A stretch of DNA of 51,616 nucleotides, taken from positions 1 through 51,616 of the forward strand of contig CATXJW010000013.1 of NCBI GenBank assembly GCA_958370325.1. Reading direction: 5' to 3'. Numbering within the stretch: position 1 is the first letter of the stretch; each line of letters begins with the position of its first letter. The translations under genes and the position numbers were made by a program. Below, one piece after another: positions 1 through 8,415 of the stretch. The notes beneath the pieces were generated by a model. It did not search any database. It was not told where the DNA came from and saw only the letters and a list, made by a program, of their open reading frames with translations. This DNA comes from an uncultured Collinsella sp. Its GTDB lineage: Bacteria > Actinomycetota > Coriobacteriia > Coriobacteriales > Coriobacteriaceae.

Positions 1-2
1 CT

Positions 3-581
3 ATCGAGACGGGCGAGGAAGGTCGCGTGAGTGGCCTGCGCGTGCAGCCGCAGATTATCGGCGAGCCCCGTCGCGGGCGTCCGGCCCCGCGTGCCGCCGC
101 CACGCCCGAGCGCGTCATTCCCTGCGAGCGCGTGTTTGTGGCCATTGGCCAGGACATCGATTCCAAGCCGTTTGAGGACATGGGCATCGCCTGTAAATGG
201 GGCTGCGTGGTCACCGATTCGGATGGCGCCGTGCCCAACTTCGATGGCCTCTTTAGCGGCGGCGACTGCCAGACCGGTCCCGCCACCGTCATCCGTGCCA
301 TCAACGCCGGCCGCGTTGCTTCGGCAAATATCGACCGCTACCTGGGCTTTGACCACAAGATCAAGCTCGATGTTGAGCTGCCGACCGTGCAGTTTAAGGG
401 CAAGCACGAGTGCGGCCGCTGCGAGCTGGGCGAGCGCGAGGCCGGCGAGCGCATCCACGATTGGAATCTGGTCGAGCAGGGCCTGACCGAGCAGGAGGCA
501 CGCCAGGAGGCAAGCCGCTGCCTGCGTTGCGACCACTTTGGCTTTGGCGCGTTCCGCGGAGGGAGGAACCTGGAATGGTAG
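3..581 (+). CDS. FAD/NAD(P)-dependent oxidoreductase, GltD-like, C-terminal part (5' truncated by window)
   Basis: The frame is open from the first bases, so the gene begins before the window. The visible part resembles the NAD(P)H- and FAD-binding end of GltD/NfnB-like oxidoreductases: ERVFVAIGQD followed by GLFSGGDCQTGPATVIRAI, the conserved second flavin-binding stretch in this family. It is followed by a Cys-containing tail with CGRC and SRCLRCD, a motif often seen at the C-terminus of GltD-like subunits that work with Fe-S partners. The stop overlaps the hydrogenase start by a few bases, so the two are almost certainly co-translated. The likely role is to pass electrons between NAD(P)H and the hydrogenase, possibly as an electron-bifurcating subunit. 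The N-terminal half is not visible, so a fusion to NuoE/NuoF-like domains cannot be excluded. Confidence 0.85.
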   Translation: METGEEGRVSGLRVQPQIIGEPRRGRPAPRAAATPERVIPCERVFVAIGQDIDSKPFEDMGIACKWGCVVTDSDGAVPNFDGLFSGGDCQTGPATVIRAINAGRVASANIDRYLGFDHKIKLDVELPTVQFKGKHECGRCELGEREAGERIHDWNLVEQGLTEQEARQEASRCLRCDHFGFGAFRGGRNLEW

Positions 582-2386
582 AGCCCAACAAAACCACTGT
601 CAGCGACAACACCGAAAGCGGAGCACTCAACATGGTCAAGCTCACGATCGATAATTGCGAGGTCGTGGTGCCCGAGCACACCACGATCCTGGACGCGGCC
701 AAGTCTGTCGGTATCCAGATTCCCACCCTGTGCTACCTGCGCGATCTAAACGAAATCGGCGGTTGCCGCGTGTGCGTGGTCGAGGTCGAGGGCTGCGACC
801 AGCTGGTTGCAGCCTGCAACAACTACGTGCTCGACGGCATGGTGGTCCACACTAACAGCCCCAAGGCCCGCGAGGCGCGTCGCACCAACGTGCAGCTGCT
901 GCTGTCCCAGCACGACTCGCGCTGTACGAGCTGCGTGCGCAGTGGTAACTGCAACCTGCAGACCATCGCCAACGACCTGGGCATCTTCTATCTGCCGTAC
1001 GAGCAGCACCTGGCGCGCGAGGGCTGGGACTTCGATTTCCCCATCATCCGCGATAACGACAAGTGCATTAAATGCATGCGCTGCATCAAGGTGTGCGAGA
1101 GCGTGCAGGGCTTAGGGATTTGGGATCTGACCAACCGCGCCACGCATACCGCCGTGGGCACCCGCGGGCGTGCGCCGATCGGCAAGACCGATTGCGTCGC
1201 GTGCGGCCAGTGCATTACGCATTGCCCGACGGGCGCCCTGCGCGAGCGCGATGATACCGAGACCGTGTTCGACGCCATCGCCGATCCCGACAAGATCGTG
1301 CTGGTGCAGATTGCGCCGGCCGTGCGTAGCGCCTGGGGCGAGGAGCTCGGTATTCCGCGCGAGGAGGCCACCGTTGAGCGCCTGGCTTGCGCGCTGCGCC
1401 GCGTTGGCTTTGAGTGCGTGTTCGACACCGACTTCTCGGCCGACCTCACCATCATGGAGGAGGGCTCCGAGCTGCTCGAGCGCCTGGGTAAGGCCGCCAA
1501 GGGCGAGGGCGACAGCCGCGGCTGGCCCATGTTTACGAGCTGCTGCCCGGGCTGGGTGCGCTTTGTGAAGGCACGCTATCCGGAGTTTGTCGACAGCCTG
1601 TCCACGTCCAAGTCGCCGCAGCAGATGTTCGGCGCCATCGCCAAGACCTACTACGCCAAGGTGCTGGGCGTGGAGCCTGAGCGCCTGTTTGTGGCGTCCG
1701 TGATGCCGTGCACGGCCAAGAAGGCCGAGTGCGCGCTGCCGAGCATGGTGGGCGAGGACGGTACGCCCGACGTTGACGTTGCGCTGACGGTACGCGAGAT
1801 GGTGCGCATGATCCGCGCGAACCACGTGAGCGTGGATACGCTGGTCGAGGAGCCGCTCGATACGCCGCTGGGCTTTGGCACGGGCGCGGGTGTGATTTTT
1901 GGCGCCACGGGCGGCGTGATGGAGGCTGCCGTGCGCTCGGCCTATTACCTGGTGACGGGCAAAAATCCCGATGCGGACTTCTTTACCGACGTACGCGGAC
2001 TCGACGGCTGGAAGGAAGCCGTGGCCGATATCGATGGCACCAAGGTGCGCGTCGCCGTGGCACACGGGCTGGGCAGCGCCGCCCGTCTGCTCGACGCGAT
2101 TCGCGACGGCCGCGTGAGCTATGACTTCGTTGAGGTCATGGCGTGCCCGGGCGGCTGCGTCGGTGGCGGCGGTCAGCCCATCCACGACGGCTGCGAGCTG
2201 GCGGCCGAGCGCGGCCAGGTGCTGTGGGGCCTGGATGCCGCTGCGGACATTCGCTTCTCGCACGAGAATCCCGATGTCCAGGCGTGCTACTGCGAGTTCT
2301 TGGGCGAGCCGCTCTCGCCGCTGGCCGAGGAACTACTGCATACCGACCATCACGCCTGGTCGATGCCTAACGAGGGGACGTGCTAG
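575..2386 (+). CDS. hydA: [FeFe]-hydrogenase catalytic subunit (HydA/HndD type)
   Basis: Reversible reduction of protons to H2, cytoplasmic, 603 aa. In order: an N-terminal 2Fe-2S ferredoxin domain (LCYLRDLNEIGGCRVC), an HC-x-x-C-type cluster site (HDSRCTSCVRSGNC), two 4Fe-4S motifs (CIKCMRCIKVC and CVACGQCITHCP), then the H-cluster domain. All H-cluster ligands are present: C323 in TSCCPGW, C379 in MPCTAKKAE, and C524 and C528 in MACPGGCVGGGGQP. The open frame extends upstream to 410, but ATG 575 has GGAGGAAC just before it and overlaps the previous stop, so it is chosen. The preceding flavoprotein suggests a NAD(P)H-linked multisubunit hydrogenase. The lipoprotein gene starts 2 bases after its stop. 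Confidence 0.96.
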   Translation: MVEPNKTTVSDNTESGALNMVKLTIDNCEVVVPEHTTILDAAKSVGIQIPTLCYLRDLNEIGGCRVCVVEVEGCDQLVAACNNYVLDGMVVHTNSPKAREARRTNVQLLLSQHDSRCTSCVRSGNCNLQTIANDLGIFYLPYEQHLAREGWDFDFPIIRDNDKCIKCMRCIKVCESVQGLGIWDLTNRATHTAVGTRGRAPIGKTDCVACGQCITHCPTGALRERDDTETVFDAIADPDKIVLVQIAPAVRSAWGEELGIPREEATVERLACALRRVGFECVFDTDFSADLTIMEEGSELLERLGKAAKGEGDSRGWPMFTSCCPGWVRFVKARYPEFVDSLSTSKSPQQMFGAIAKTYYAKVLGVEPERLFVASVMPCTAKKAECALPSMVGEDGTPDVDVALTVREMVRMIRANHVSVDTLVEEPLDTPLGFGTGAGVIFGATGGVMEAAVRSAYYLVTGKNPDADFFTDVRGLDGWKEAVADIDGTKVRVAVAHGLGSAARLLDAIRDGRVSYDFVEVMACPGGCVGGGGQPIHDGCELAAERGQVLWGLDAAADIRFSHENPDVQACYCEFLGEPLSPLAEELLHTDHHAWSMPNEGTC

Positions 2387-2388
2387 CG

Positions 2389-3444
2389 ATGCGCGCGTTT
2401 GATTTTGAGATGTCGCGCCGGGGGTTTGCCTCGGCGCTCGTCGCGGGCGTTCTGTCGCTTGCGCTCGCGGGCTGTGGCGGCGGGGCTGCCGGTGCCGGGT
2501 CCGCCGCGGGCTCGGCTGCCACGGACGGCGCCGGTGCTGCTGCAGAGCCGGTCGAGGTGCACGTCGCCTCGCTCAAGGGACCGACCTCGATTGGCCTGGT
2601 GCAGTTTATGGACCAGGCCGCAAACGGCGAGACGGACAACGAGTTCGACTTTGCGATCAACACTGCCGCCGACGAGATTGTGCCCAAGGTCATTCAAGGC
2701 GATATCGACATTGCCCTGGTGCCCGCCAACGTGGCGAGCGTGCTCTACAACAAGACCGAGGGCGCGGTGCAGGTCATCGACATCAACACGCTGGGCGTGC
2801 TGAACGTGGTGACGGGCGACGCGAGTGTGGCCTCGTTTGGCGATCTGGCGGGCCATACCGTCTACATGACGGGCAAGGGCACCACGCCGGAGTACGTCAT
2901 GAACTACCTGCTGGAGCGCGCGGGCCTGACCGGCCAGGTGACGCTCGAGTTTAAGAGCGAGCCCACCGAGGTTCTGTCGGCCCTGCTTGCCGACCCGTCC
3001 GCAGTGGGCGTGCTGCCGGAGCCGTTCAAGACCGCTGCCATCGCCAAGAGCGAGGGCAAGCTATCGGCGCCGGTGAGCCTGACCGATGTGTGGGACGAGC
3101 TGACGGGTGACATGGGTTCGCGCCTGCTGACGGGCGTGACCGTGGTGCGCCGCGCGTTTGCCGAGGAACATCCCGAGGCCGTGGCGGAGTTCTTGAGCTG
3201 CCATGCGGCGAGCGTTAAGGCTGTCAATGCGGCGCCGGCAGACTGGGCGCAGGCCGTGGTCGATGCCGGCATCGTGGATAACGCCAAGATCGCCGAGAAG
3301 GCGATTCCCGGGTGCATGCTTGTCTGCCAGACGGGCAAGGATATGAAGGCAGCACTTAGCGGGTATCTGCAGGTGCTGTCCGACGCGGACGCGAGTGCCG
3401 TGGGTGGTAAACTTCCGGCTGACGATTTCTACTACTTGGAGTAG
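2389..3444 (+). CDS. ABC transporter substrate-binding lipoprotein (NitT/TauT-like)
   Basis: 351 aa. The N-terminus carries an RR-containing signal (MSRRGF), a hydrophobic stretch and the lipobox LAGC with C29 as lipidated cysteine, so the protein should be anchored outside the membrane. The body reads like an SsuA/TauA/NrtA-type binding protein (VASLKGPTSIGLVQFMDQA; GDIDIALVPANVASVLYNK; GVLPEPFKTAA). The start at 2389 follows GAGGGGACG and lies 2 bases after the hydrogenase stop; M at 2410 is an alternative start but would lose part of the signal. The next gene, 3 bases on, encodes the permease and ATPase. The substrate is unknown; this family takes sulfonates, nitrate, pyrimidine precursors and other small anions. 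Confidence 0.88.
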   Translation: MRAFDFEMSRRGFASALVAGVLSLALAGCGGGAAGAGSAAGSAATDGAGAAAEPVEVHVASLKGPTSIGLVQFMDQAANGETDNEFDFAINTAADEIVPKVIQGDIDIALVPANVASVLYNKTEGAVQVIDINTLGVLNVVTGDASVASFGDLAGHTVYMTGKGTTPEYVMNYLLERAGLTGQVTLEFKSEPTEVLSALLADPSAVGVLPEPFKTAAIAKSEGKLSAPVSLTDVWDELTGDMGSRLLTGVTVVRRAFAEEHPEAVAEFLSCHAASVKAVNAAPADWAQAVVDAGIVDNAKIAEKAIPGCMLVCQTGKDMKAALSGYLQVLSDADASAVGGKLPADDFYYLE

Positions 3445-3447
3445 CCC

Positions 3448-4827
3448 GTGCGTGCGTTTGCTCGACAAATGACAGAGCGTATGAAGGCGGTGACGGCAGC
3501 AGGTGCCGTCACCGCCTTTTGGCTTGCCGTGTGGATGCTGGTGGCGGCACTGGTGGCGCAGCCGCTGATTTTGCCGGGGCCGGGTGCTGTTGCCCTGGCG
3601 CTGCTGCGCCTGGTGTGCGATGGCGGTACCTGGGCGATTTTGGTGGGCTCGGGCGCGCGGATACTGGGCGGGCTGGTGCTTGCCGCGGTGTGTGGTGGCG
3701 TGCTTGCCGGGATTTCGTCACGCTCGCGGGCGTTTGCACGCCTGGTGGCTCCGGCGCTGTCGTTTGTAAAGGCGACGCCGGTCGCCTGCGTGGTGGTCCT
3801 GTTGCTTATCTGGCTGGGATCGGCGCGCGTGAGCATCGCAGCGGTCTTTTTGATGGCGCTGCCGGGCGTATATTTCTCACTGGTCGAGGGCTTGGCGCAG
3901 GTTGATAAGCCGCTGGAGCAGATGTTCCGCCCGCATGGCGTGCGGGGCTGGCGACTGTTTTGCGCCCATACCTGGCGCGAAGTCCTGCCGTTTGTGCTTT
4001 CGTGCGCTCGTGCTGTGATCGGCATGAGCTGGAAGGCCGGCGTGGCAGCCGAGCTTATCGGCATGGCGGTGGGCACCGTGGGTGAGCGCATCTATCAGGC
4101 AAAGCTTTTGATAGAGACGGCTGACCTGCTGGCGTGGACCGTGCTGGTCGTTGCCGCCTCGTGGGCGTGTGAGCGCGTGCTGGTGTGGCTGCTGCGGGTT
4201 TCGGGACCCGTGGCGTGGGGCGCGGCCGTGCGGGCGCATGGGGATGGACTACGCGGGCGAGTGGGCGGCTCTGCTGGCGGCAGGGCTGCAGCGGAGCTTG
4301 CACTTGCCGTGGGCGATCGCGCGCCCTGGGCGCCGGCGCTCGACGGACTGGTGCTCAACGTGCCCGCGGGTGGGCGTATCTGTGTGATGGGCGCCTCGGG
4401 TGTGGGCAAGTCGACACTCCTTGCCCTGGCGGCGGGGGAGTGCGCGCCGTGCTCCATGGTGTTTCAGGATGTGCGCCTGGTCGAGGACGCTTCTGCCTTG
4501 GATAACGTGCTGGTGTGCGCCGACGCGCGCGTGAGTGCTTCGAGCGCTGCGGCCTTGCTGCGCCGGTTGGTGCCGGGGGTCGATGTGCATGCTCGCGTGG
4601 CCGAGCTTTCGGGCGGGCAGCGCCGCCGTGTCGAGATGGCCCGCGCCCTGCTGTGTGGCGGCTGTGCCGTCATTCTGGATGAGCCCTTTACCGGCCTGGA
4701 TGCCGCCGCGCGCGACGCATGCGCCGAGGTCGTGCTCGACTTGCTCGACGGCCGTATGCTGCTGCTTGCATCGCACGATGTCGCCGACGCTCAGGCCCTC
4801 GATATCTCGGACATCATCACGCTCTAA
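3448..4827 (+). CDS. ABC transporter permease-ATPase fusion protein
   Basis: 459 aa from a GTG start 3 bases after the binding-protein stop. Residues 1 to about 250 are hydrophobic and match a SsuC/TauC-type permease, including the EAA-like loop around LEQMFRPHGVRGWRLFCAHTWREVLP. Residues from about 275 form an ABC ATPase with Walker A GASGVGKST (315-323), Q-loop Q340, signature LSGGQ (387-391), Walker B VILDEP (D411, E412) and H-loop H443. The two halves, usually separate proteins, are in one uninterrupted frame. Walker A and the Q-loop are only 19 residues apart, roughly half the usual distance, so the ATPase is unusually compact. It should form the import pore and motor for the upstream lipoprotein. 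Confidence 0.88.
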   Translation: MRAFARQMTERMKAVTAAGAVTAFWLAVWMLVAALVAQPLILPGPGAVALALLRLVCDGGTWAILVGSGARILGGLVLAAVCGGVLAGISSRSRAFARLVAPALSFVKATPVACVVVLLLIWLGSARVSIAAVFLMALPGVYFSLVEGLAQVDKPLEQMFRPHGVRGWRLFCAHTWREVLPFVLSCARAVIGMSWKAGVAAELIGMAVGTVGERIYQAKLLIETADLLAWTVLVVAASWACERVLVWLLRVSGPVAWGAAVRAHGDGLRGRVGGSAGGRAAAELALAVGDRAPWAPALDGLVLNVPAGGRICVMGASGVGKSTLLALAAGECAPCSMVFQDVRLVEDASALDNVLVCADARVSASSAAALLRRLVPGVDVHARVAELSGGQRRRVEMARALLCGGCAVILDEPFTGLDAAARDACAEVVLDLLDGRMLLLASHDVADAQALDISDIITL

Positions 4828-4883
4828 ATACCTACTCAGCAACAAAATGATTCGTTTTCCTCCGCCCCCATGGGGTCGGGTGT

Positions 4884-4928
4884 GGTATTCTATCAGCGGG
4901 GTAATACTTAGGAATACCAAGTAATACC
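4884..4928 (+). promoter_or_regulatory. Operator-like half-site cluster upstream of RelB-like gene
   Basis: GGTATTC (4884-4890) is the exact inverse of GAATACC (4912-4918). Two further related copies, GGTAATAC (4900-4907) and GTAATACC (4921-4928), lie between and after them. Repeated half-sites of this kind in front of a ribbon-helix-helix antitoxin gene fit autoregulation. Function is inferred. Confidence 0.5.
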
Positions 4929-5042
4929 AATGCCGCAGAAACAAACTCCGGATGCGGGCCAATCGGGTTGCCTTCACAGCCCGTCGCCCAGCCGCGTGGC
5001 CCGCATCTATCCGCACCACCGTCGTTTCAAAAAGGAAGCGCC

Positions 5043-5246
5043 ATGGCAGAACACATGACCCCGGTTGTCGCGAAGGTCTTGCCCGAGGAAAAGGCGGCCT
5101 TCGCGGCGGCAACCCAGCTCGTGGGCACCACGCCGTCCAACGCCATCCGCATGTTTATCGCCGCGTTCAATCGCTGCGGCACCTTCCCGTTCGACATCTC
5201 GCCGAGCGGGGCTTTTGGCACTGCGCCCGATTCTCATCAACAATGA
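5043..5246 (+). CDS. RelB/DinJ-family antitoxin-like protein, no toxin partner seen
   Basis: 67 aa starting at ATG 5043 after AAAAAGGAAG; the open frame extends upstream but without a ribosome site. The sequence VVAKVLPEEKAAFAAATQ, then TPSNAIRMFIAAF and TFPFDI, follows the RelB/DinJ pattern of a ribbon-helix-helix N-terminus followed by a short conserved tail (usually LPFEI or similar). Such proteins bind DNA as dimers and neutralise a RelE/YafQ-type ribonuclease. No toxin gene follows: the next 88 bases hold a large palindrome and then an unrelated membrane protease. It may be an orphan or a remnant of a toxin-antitoxin pair. Confidence 0.7.
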   Translation: MAEHMTPVVAKVLPEEKAAFAAATQLVGTTPSNAIRMFIAAFNRCGTFPFDISPSGAFGTAPDSHQQ

Positions 5247-5263
5247 CTGTCCCAAACTGTCGA

Positions 5264-5313
5264 CACTTGGGGACGTTCCTTTTCTGTCGGCAGCTAAGGA
5301 ACGTCCCTAAGTG
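5264..5313. repeat. Long near-perfect palindrome (dispersed-repeat candidate)
   Basis: The arms 5264-5281 and 5296-5313 pair at 17 of 18 positions around a 14-base loop. The core of each arm is GGGACGTTCCTT or its complement. There is no T-run directly after the right arm, so it is not a plain intrinsic terminator. It resembles short interspersed palindromes common in gut actinobacteria; that comparison is from memory. Confidence 0.7.
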
Positions 5314-5334
5314 CCGGGTTTTGAGGAGGTTGGC

Positions 5335-6246
5335 ATGCTCAATGCGCTGGTTTGGGCGCTTGCCTGTTTTGGTGTTGTCGCTGCCGATATAGCCCTGAGC
5401 ATTGTTTTGTTCTCCGCCCTTGGCGTCGCATCGGTGTTCATGGGTTTTTCGATCGATGACCTCGACATTCAACTGCTTCAGGCCGTCGCGCAGACGGCAT
5501 CGTTTTTGATGGCGCTGCTGTGGTGGCGTTATCTTTGGCCGCGTTCGTTTGTGGCACGCTGGCAAAGCGAGCATCCGCTCGGTGGGGGAGTGTGTGGGGC
5601 GTGGAAACGCATCGCCTGCGTTATCGTGATTGGCCTTGTCCTGCAGGTGGTCGTTGGCTACGTGACCGACGCCGTGCTGTCGCTGTTGCCCGATGCCGCG
5701 GCCGACTACAGCGAGCTTGTCGAGGAGACGGGTATGGGCGATACCAACCTTCTTGCCGTCCTGACCACGGTGCTCGGTGCGCCGTTTTGTGAAGAGCTCC
5801 TGGTACGCGGCGTCATCTTTGAGTTTTCACTCCGGGCGTTTAACTCCCAATGTCGCCCACTTTGGAAGCGGCGGCGTCGTGCGAGCGCGCAGGACGGCGC
5901 CATGGTACCCTGGGCGGCCCCGAGCGCGCGGGGTATCGCCGCGGCAATCGTGCTGCAGGCGGCCATCTTTGGCTTTATGCACATGAACTGGGTGCAGGGC
6001 TGCTATGCGGGTGCCGCGGGCATCATTTTTGGCTGGGTGCTCGTGACCACCGGAAAACTTCGCCATACGATTCTGCTGCACTTTGCCTTTAATGCCGGGT
6101 CGTACCTGATGGGTCTGTTGTGGTTTGTGAACACACCGCTCGACGTGATAATCACGGTCACCATAGCCGGCATAATCCTCGTGGAGACGATGCGCTCACT
6201 GCGCCACGCATGCGAGACGGGCATAGCGACAGCACCGCTGCCCTAG
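5335..6246 (+). CDS. CPBP family intramembrane glutamic endopeptidase
   Basis: 303 aa, strongly hydrophobic with about eight membrane segments. The CPBP/Abi signature is complete: EExxxR as E153-E154-R158 in CEELLVRGVIFEF, FxxxH in FGFMHMNW, and the HxxxN site in LLHFAFNAG. These proteases include the CAAX prenyl protease Rce1 and bacterial relatives acting on membrane peptides, some in bacteriocin immunity. ATG 5335 is preferred over GTG 5311 because GAGGAGG sits 8 bases upstream and the GTG lies inside the palindrome. The stop overlaps the stop of the convergent radical SAM gene by 4 bases. The substrate is unknown. Confidence 0.9.
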   Translation: MLNALVWALACFGVVAADIALSIVLFSALGVASVFMGFSIDDLDIQLLQAVAQTASFLMALLWWRYLWPRSFVARWQSEHPLGGGVCGAWKRIACVIVIGLVLQVVVGYVTDAVLSLLPDAAADYSELVEETGMGDTNLLAVLTTVLGAPFCEELLVRGVIFEFSLRAFNSQCRPLWKRRRRASAQDGAMVPWAAPSARGIAAAIVLQAAIFGFMHMNWVQGCYAGAAGIIFGWVLVTTGKLRHTILLHFAFNAGSYLMGLLWFVNTPLDVIITVTIAGIILVETMRSLRHACETGIATAPLP

Positions 6247-8384
6247 TTGCGGCGTCCGCCTCCGTTGGCACCCTGACGCCCCTGGGCCGCGCGATTGCGA
6301 CCGGCAGTGTTCTGCGCACGCGACATGCCACCGTGCCCCTTGCTGCCTTTGGGCCCCTTGCCGGCGCCGCCGCCATGCGGTTTGCCGCCCTTCTTGCCGG
6401 TGCCATGCCCACCGCCAGCAGACGTCTCGCCTGGGCGTGGCGGCACGGGGCGAATCAGACAATGCTTGGTGTAGCCGATCAGATCGCGGCGACCGGCCTT
6501 TTCCAGCGCCTCGCGTACCAGCTTGTAGTTCTCGGGCTTGCGATACTGGATGAGCGCGCGCTGCATGGCCTTCTCGTGCGGGTCGCGTGCCACGTAGATC
6601 GGCTGCATGGTGCGTGGGTCCACGCCGGTGTAGTACATACAGGTCGACATGGTGGACGGGGTGGGGTAGAAGTCCTGCACCTGCTCGGGCATGTAGCCCA
6701 TGTCGCGCACGGCCTCGGCAAGATCCACAGCTTCCTTCATCGTCGAGCCGGGGTGGCTCGAGATCAGGTACGGCACCACGTACTGCTTGAGTCCGTATTC
6801 ACGGTTCAAGCGTTCAAATTTATGGCAGAACGCGTCGTAGACGGCTCGACTCGGCTTGCCCATCACGGAGAGCACCGCATCGCTCACGTGCTCGGGTGCC
6901 ACGCGTAGCTGGCCCGAGACATGGTGCTCTAACAGCTCGCGCAAAAACTCGTCCGAGGCATCGGCCATGGTGTAGTCAAAGCGGATGCCGCTGCGGACGA
7001 AGACCTTCTTGACGCCCGGCAGCTGGCGCAGGTCGCGCAACAGCTGCGTGTAGCCGCTCTCGTCGACCACCATGTTCTTGCACACGCTCGGCCATAGGCA
7101 GCGCTTGTTCTTGCACACGCCGTGCTTGAGCTGCTTGTCGCAGGCAGGGCGGCTAAAGTTGGCCGTCGGTCCGCCCACGTCGTTGATGTAGCCCTTAAAC
7201 TCGGGATCGCGCGTGAGCAGCTCGGCTTCGCGCATGATCGAGTCGTGGCTGCGCATCTGCAGCACGCGTCCCTGGTGGAAGGTGAGGGCGCAAAACGAGC
7301 ACTCGCCAAAACAGCCGCGGTTGGAGCTAATGGAAAACTTGATCTCGGCAAAGGCCGGCACGCCGCCCGCTGCGTCGTAGTCGGGATGCCAATCGCGTGC
7401 GTAGGGGAGCTCGGCCACCTCGTCCATCTCGTCGGTCGTCAACGTCGCCGACGGCGGGTTCTGCACCACGAACACGCCGTTGGGGTAGGGCTCTACCAGG
7501 CGATGCCCGGTGATGGGGTCCATGTTCTGCTGTTGCACGTTAAAGCTGCGCGCGTAGTTGAGCTTGTCGGCGGTAAGGTCGTCCCAGCTGGGCAGCAGGT
7601 CGTAGTCGTAGACCTCGTCGAGCGAGCTGGTGCGGTAGACGGTGCCATTGATATAGGTAATCTGATCGACGGGCAGTCCCGCGTCGAGCGCGTCGGCGAT
7701 CTCGACGATCGCGTGCTCGCCCATGCCGTAGATGAGGATGTCGGCGCCCGAGTCGAGCAGTACCGAGCGCTTGAGCTTGTCCTGCCAGTAGTCGTAGTGG
7801 GCCAGGCGGCGCAGGCTCGCCTCGATGCCGCCGATGATGATGGGAGCGTCCTTGAACGTCTGGCGGATGAGGTTGCCGTAGACCGTGACGGCTCGGTTGG
7901 GACGGCGCCCCTCCTCGCCGCCGGGGGTATAGGCGTCGGTGTGGCGGCGGTGCTTGGTCACCGAATAGTGGTTGACCATGGAGTCCATGTTGCCGGCGCT
8001 GACGAGAAAGCCCAGGCGTGGCTCGCCGAGCACGGTGATACTGGCGGGGTCGGTCCAGTCGGGCTGGCAGATGATACCCACCTTGTAGCCATGCGCATCG
8101 AGCACGCGGCTGATGATGGCCATGCCAAAGCTCGGATGGTCCACGTAGGCATCGCCGCAGATATAGACGAAGTCGCACTGGTCCCAGCCACGCGCATCCA
8201 TGTCGGCGCGGCTGACGGGGAGGAACTTGTCGCGGCCCGGTCGCCAGGGGCGGGCGGGTGTCGCTTGGGAATGCTTGGTGCGGGTGACCGTGGCCTGCGC
8301 CTTGCCGCCGCGCTTTTGCTGCTGGCCCTGTTTGCCCTGCTGTCCGCGTTGGCTGTTCTGAGCGTGCTGAGGCTTTTTTGCCAC
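6243..8384 (-). CDS. YgiQ family (UPF0313) radical SAM protein
   Basis: About 713 aa. The radical SAM motif CxxxCxxC is C358, C362 and C365 in NRGCFGECSFC and will hold a 4Fe-4S cluster that cleaves S-adenosylmethionine. The family signatures QCDFVYICGDAYVDHPSFG and HPGSTMKEAV are present. The reaction of this widespread family is not established. GTG 8384 is chosen because GGGAGGG lies just before it and a TACAAT -10 box sits about 32 bases upstream; the frame stays open to 8555 without conserved sequence. The N-terminus is Gln/Lys rich and the last 80 residues are a Gly/Lys/Arg-rich, probably disordered tail that may bind nucleic acid. Confidence 0.9.
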   Translation of the reverse strand: MAKKPQHAQNSQRGQQGKQGQQQKRGGKAQATVTRTKHSQATPARPWRPGRDKFLPVSRADMDARGWDQCDFVYICGDAYVDHPSFGMAIISRVLDAHGYKVGIICQPDWTDPASITVLGEPRLGFLVSAGNMDSMVNHYSVTKHRRHTDAYTPGGEEGRRPNRAVTVYGNLIRQTFKDAPIIIGGIEASLRRLAHYDYWQDKLKRSVLLDSGADILIYGMGEHAIVEIADALDAGLPVDQITYINGTVYRTSSLDEVYDYDLLPSWDDLTADKLNYARSFNVQQQNMDPITGHRLVEPYPNGVFVVQNPPSATLTTDEMDEVAELPYARDWHPDYDAAGGVPAFAEIKFSISSNRGCFGECSFCALTFHQGRVLQMRSHDSIMREAELLTRDPEFKGYINDVGGPTANFSRPACDKQLKHGVCKNKRCLWPSVCKNMVVDESGYTQLLRDLRQLPGVKKVFVRSGIRFDYTMADASDEFLRELLEHHVSGQLRVAPEHVSDAVLSVMGKPSRAVYDAFCHKFERLNREYGLKQYVVPYLISSHPGSTMKEAVDLAEAVRDMGYMPEQVQDFYPTPSTMSTCMYYTGVDPRTMQPIYVARDPHEKAMQRALIQYRKPENYKLVREALEKAGRRDLIGYTKHCLIRPVPPRPGETSAGGGHGTGKKGGKPHGGGAGKGPKGSKGHGGMSRAQNTAGRNRAAQGRQGANGGGRRN

Positions 8385-8415
8385 GATCCCTCCCGGTGTC
8401 TGTATGCTGCACGTA

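Noticed and set aside
4151..4387. Possible frameshift joining separate permease and ATPase genes
   Set aside because: The fused frame runs without a stop through the linker and both halves keep their motifs in the same frame. The alternative frame there lacks ATPase sequence.
5247..5334. Possible RelE-type toxin downstream of the RelB-like gene
   Set aside because: Only 88 bases, mostly a palindrome; no reading frame of toxin length exists before the protease gene.
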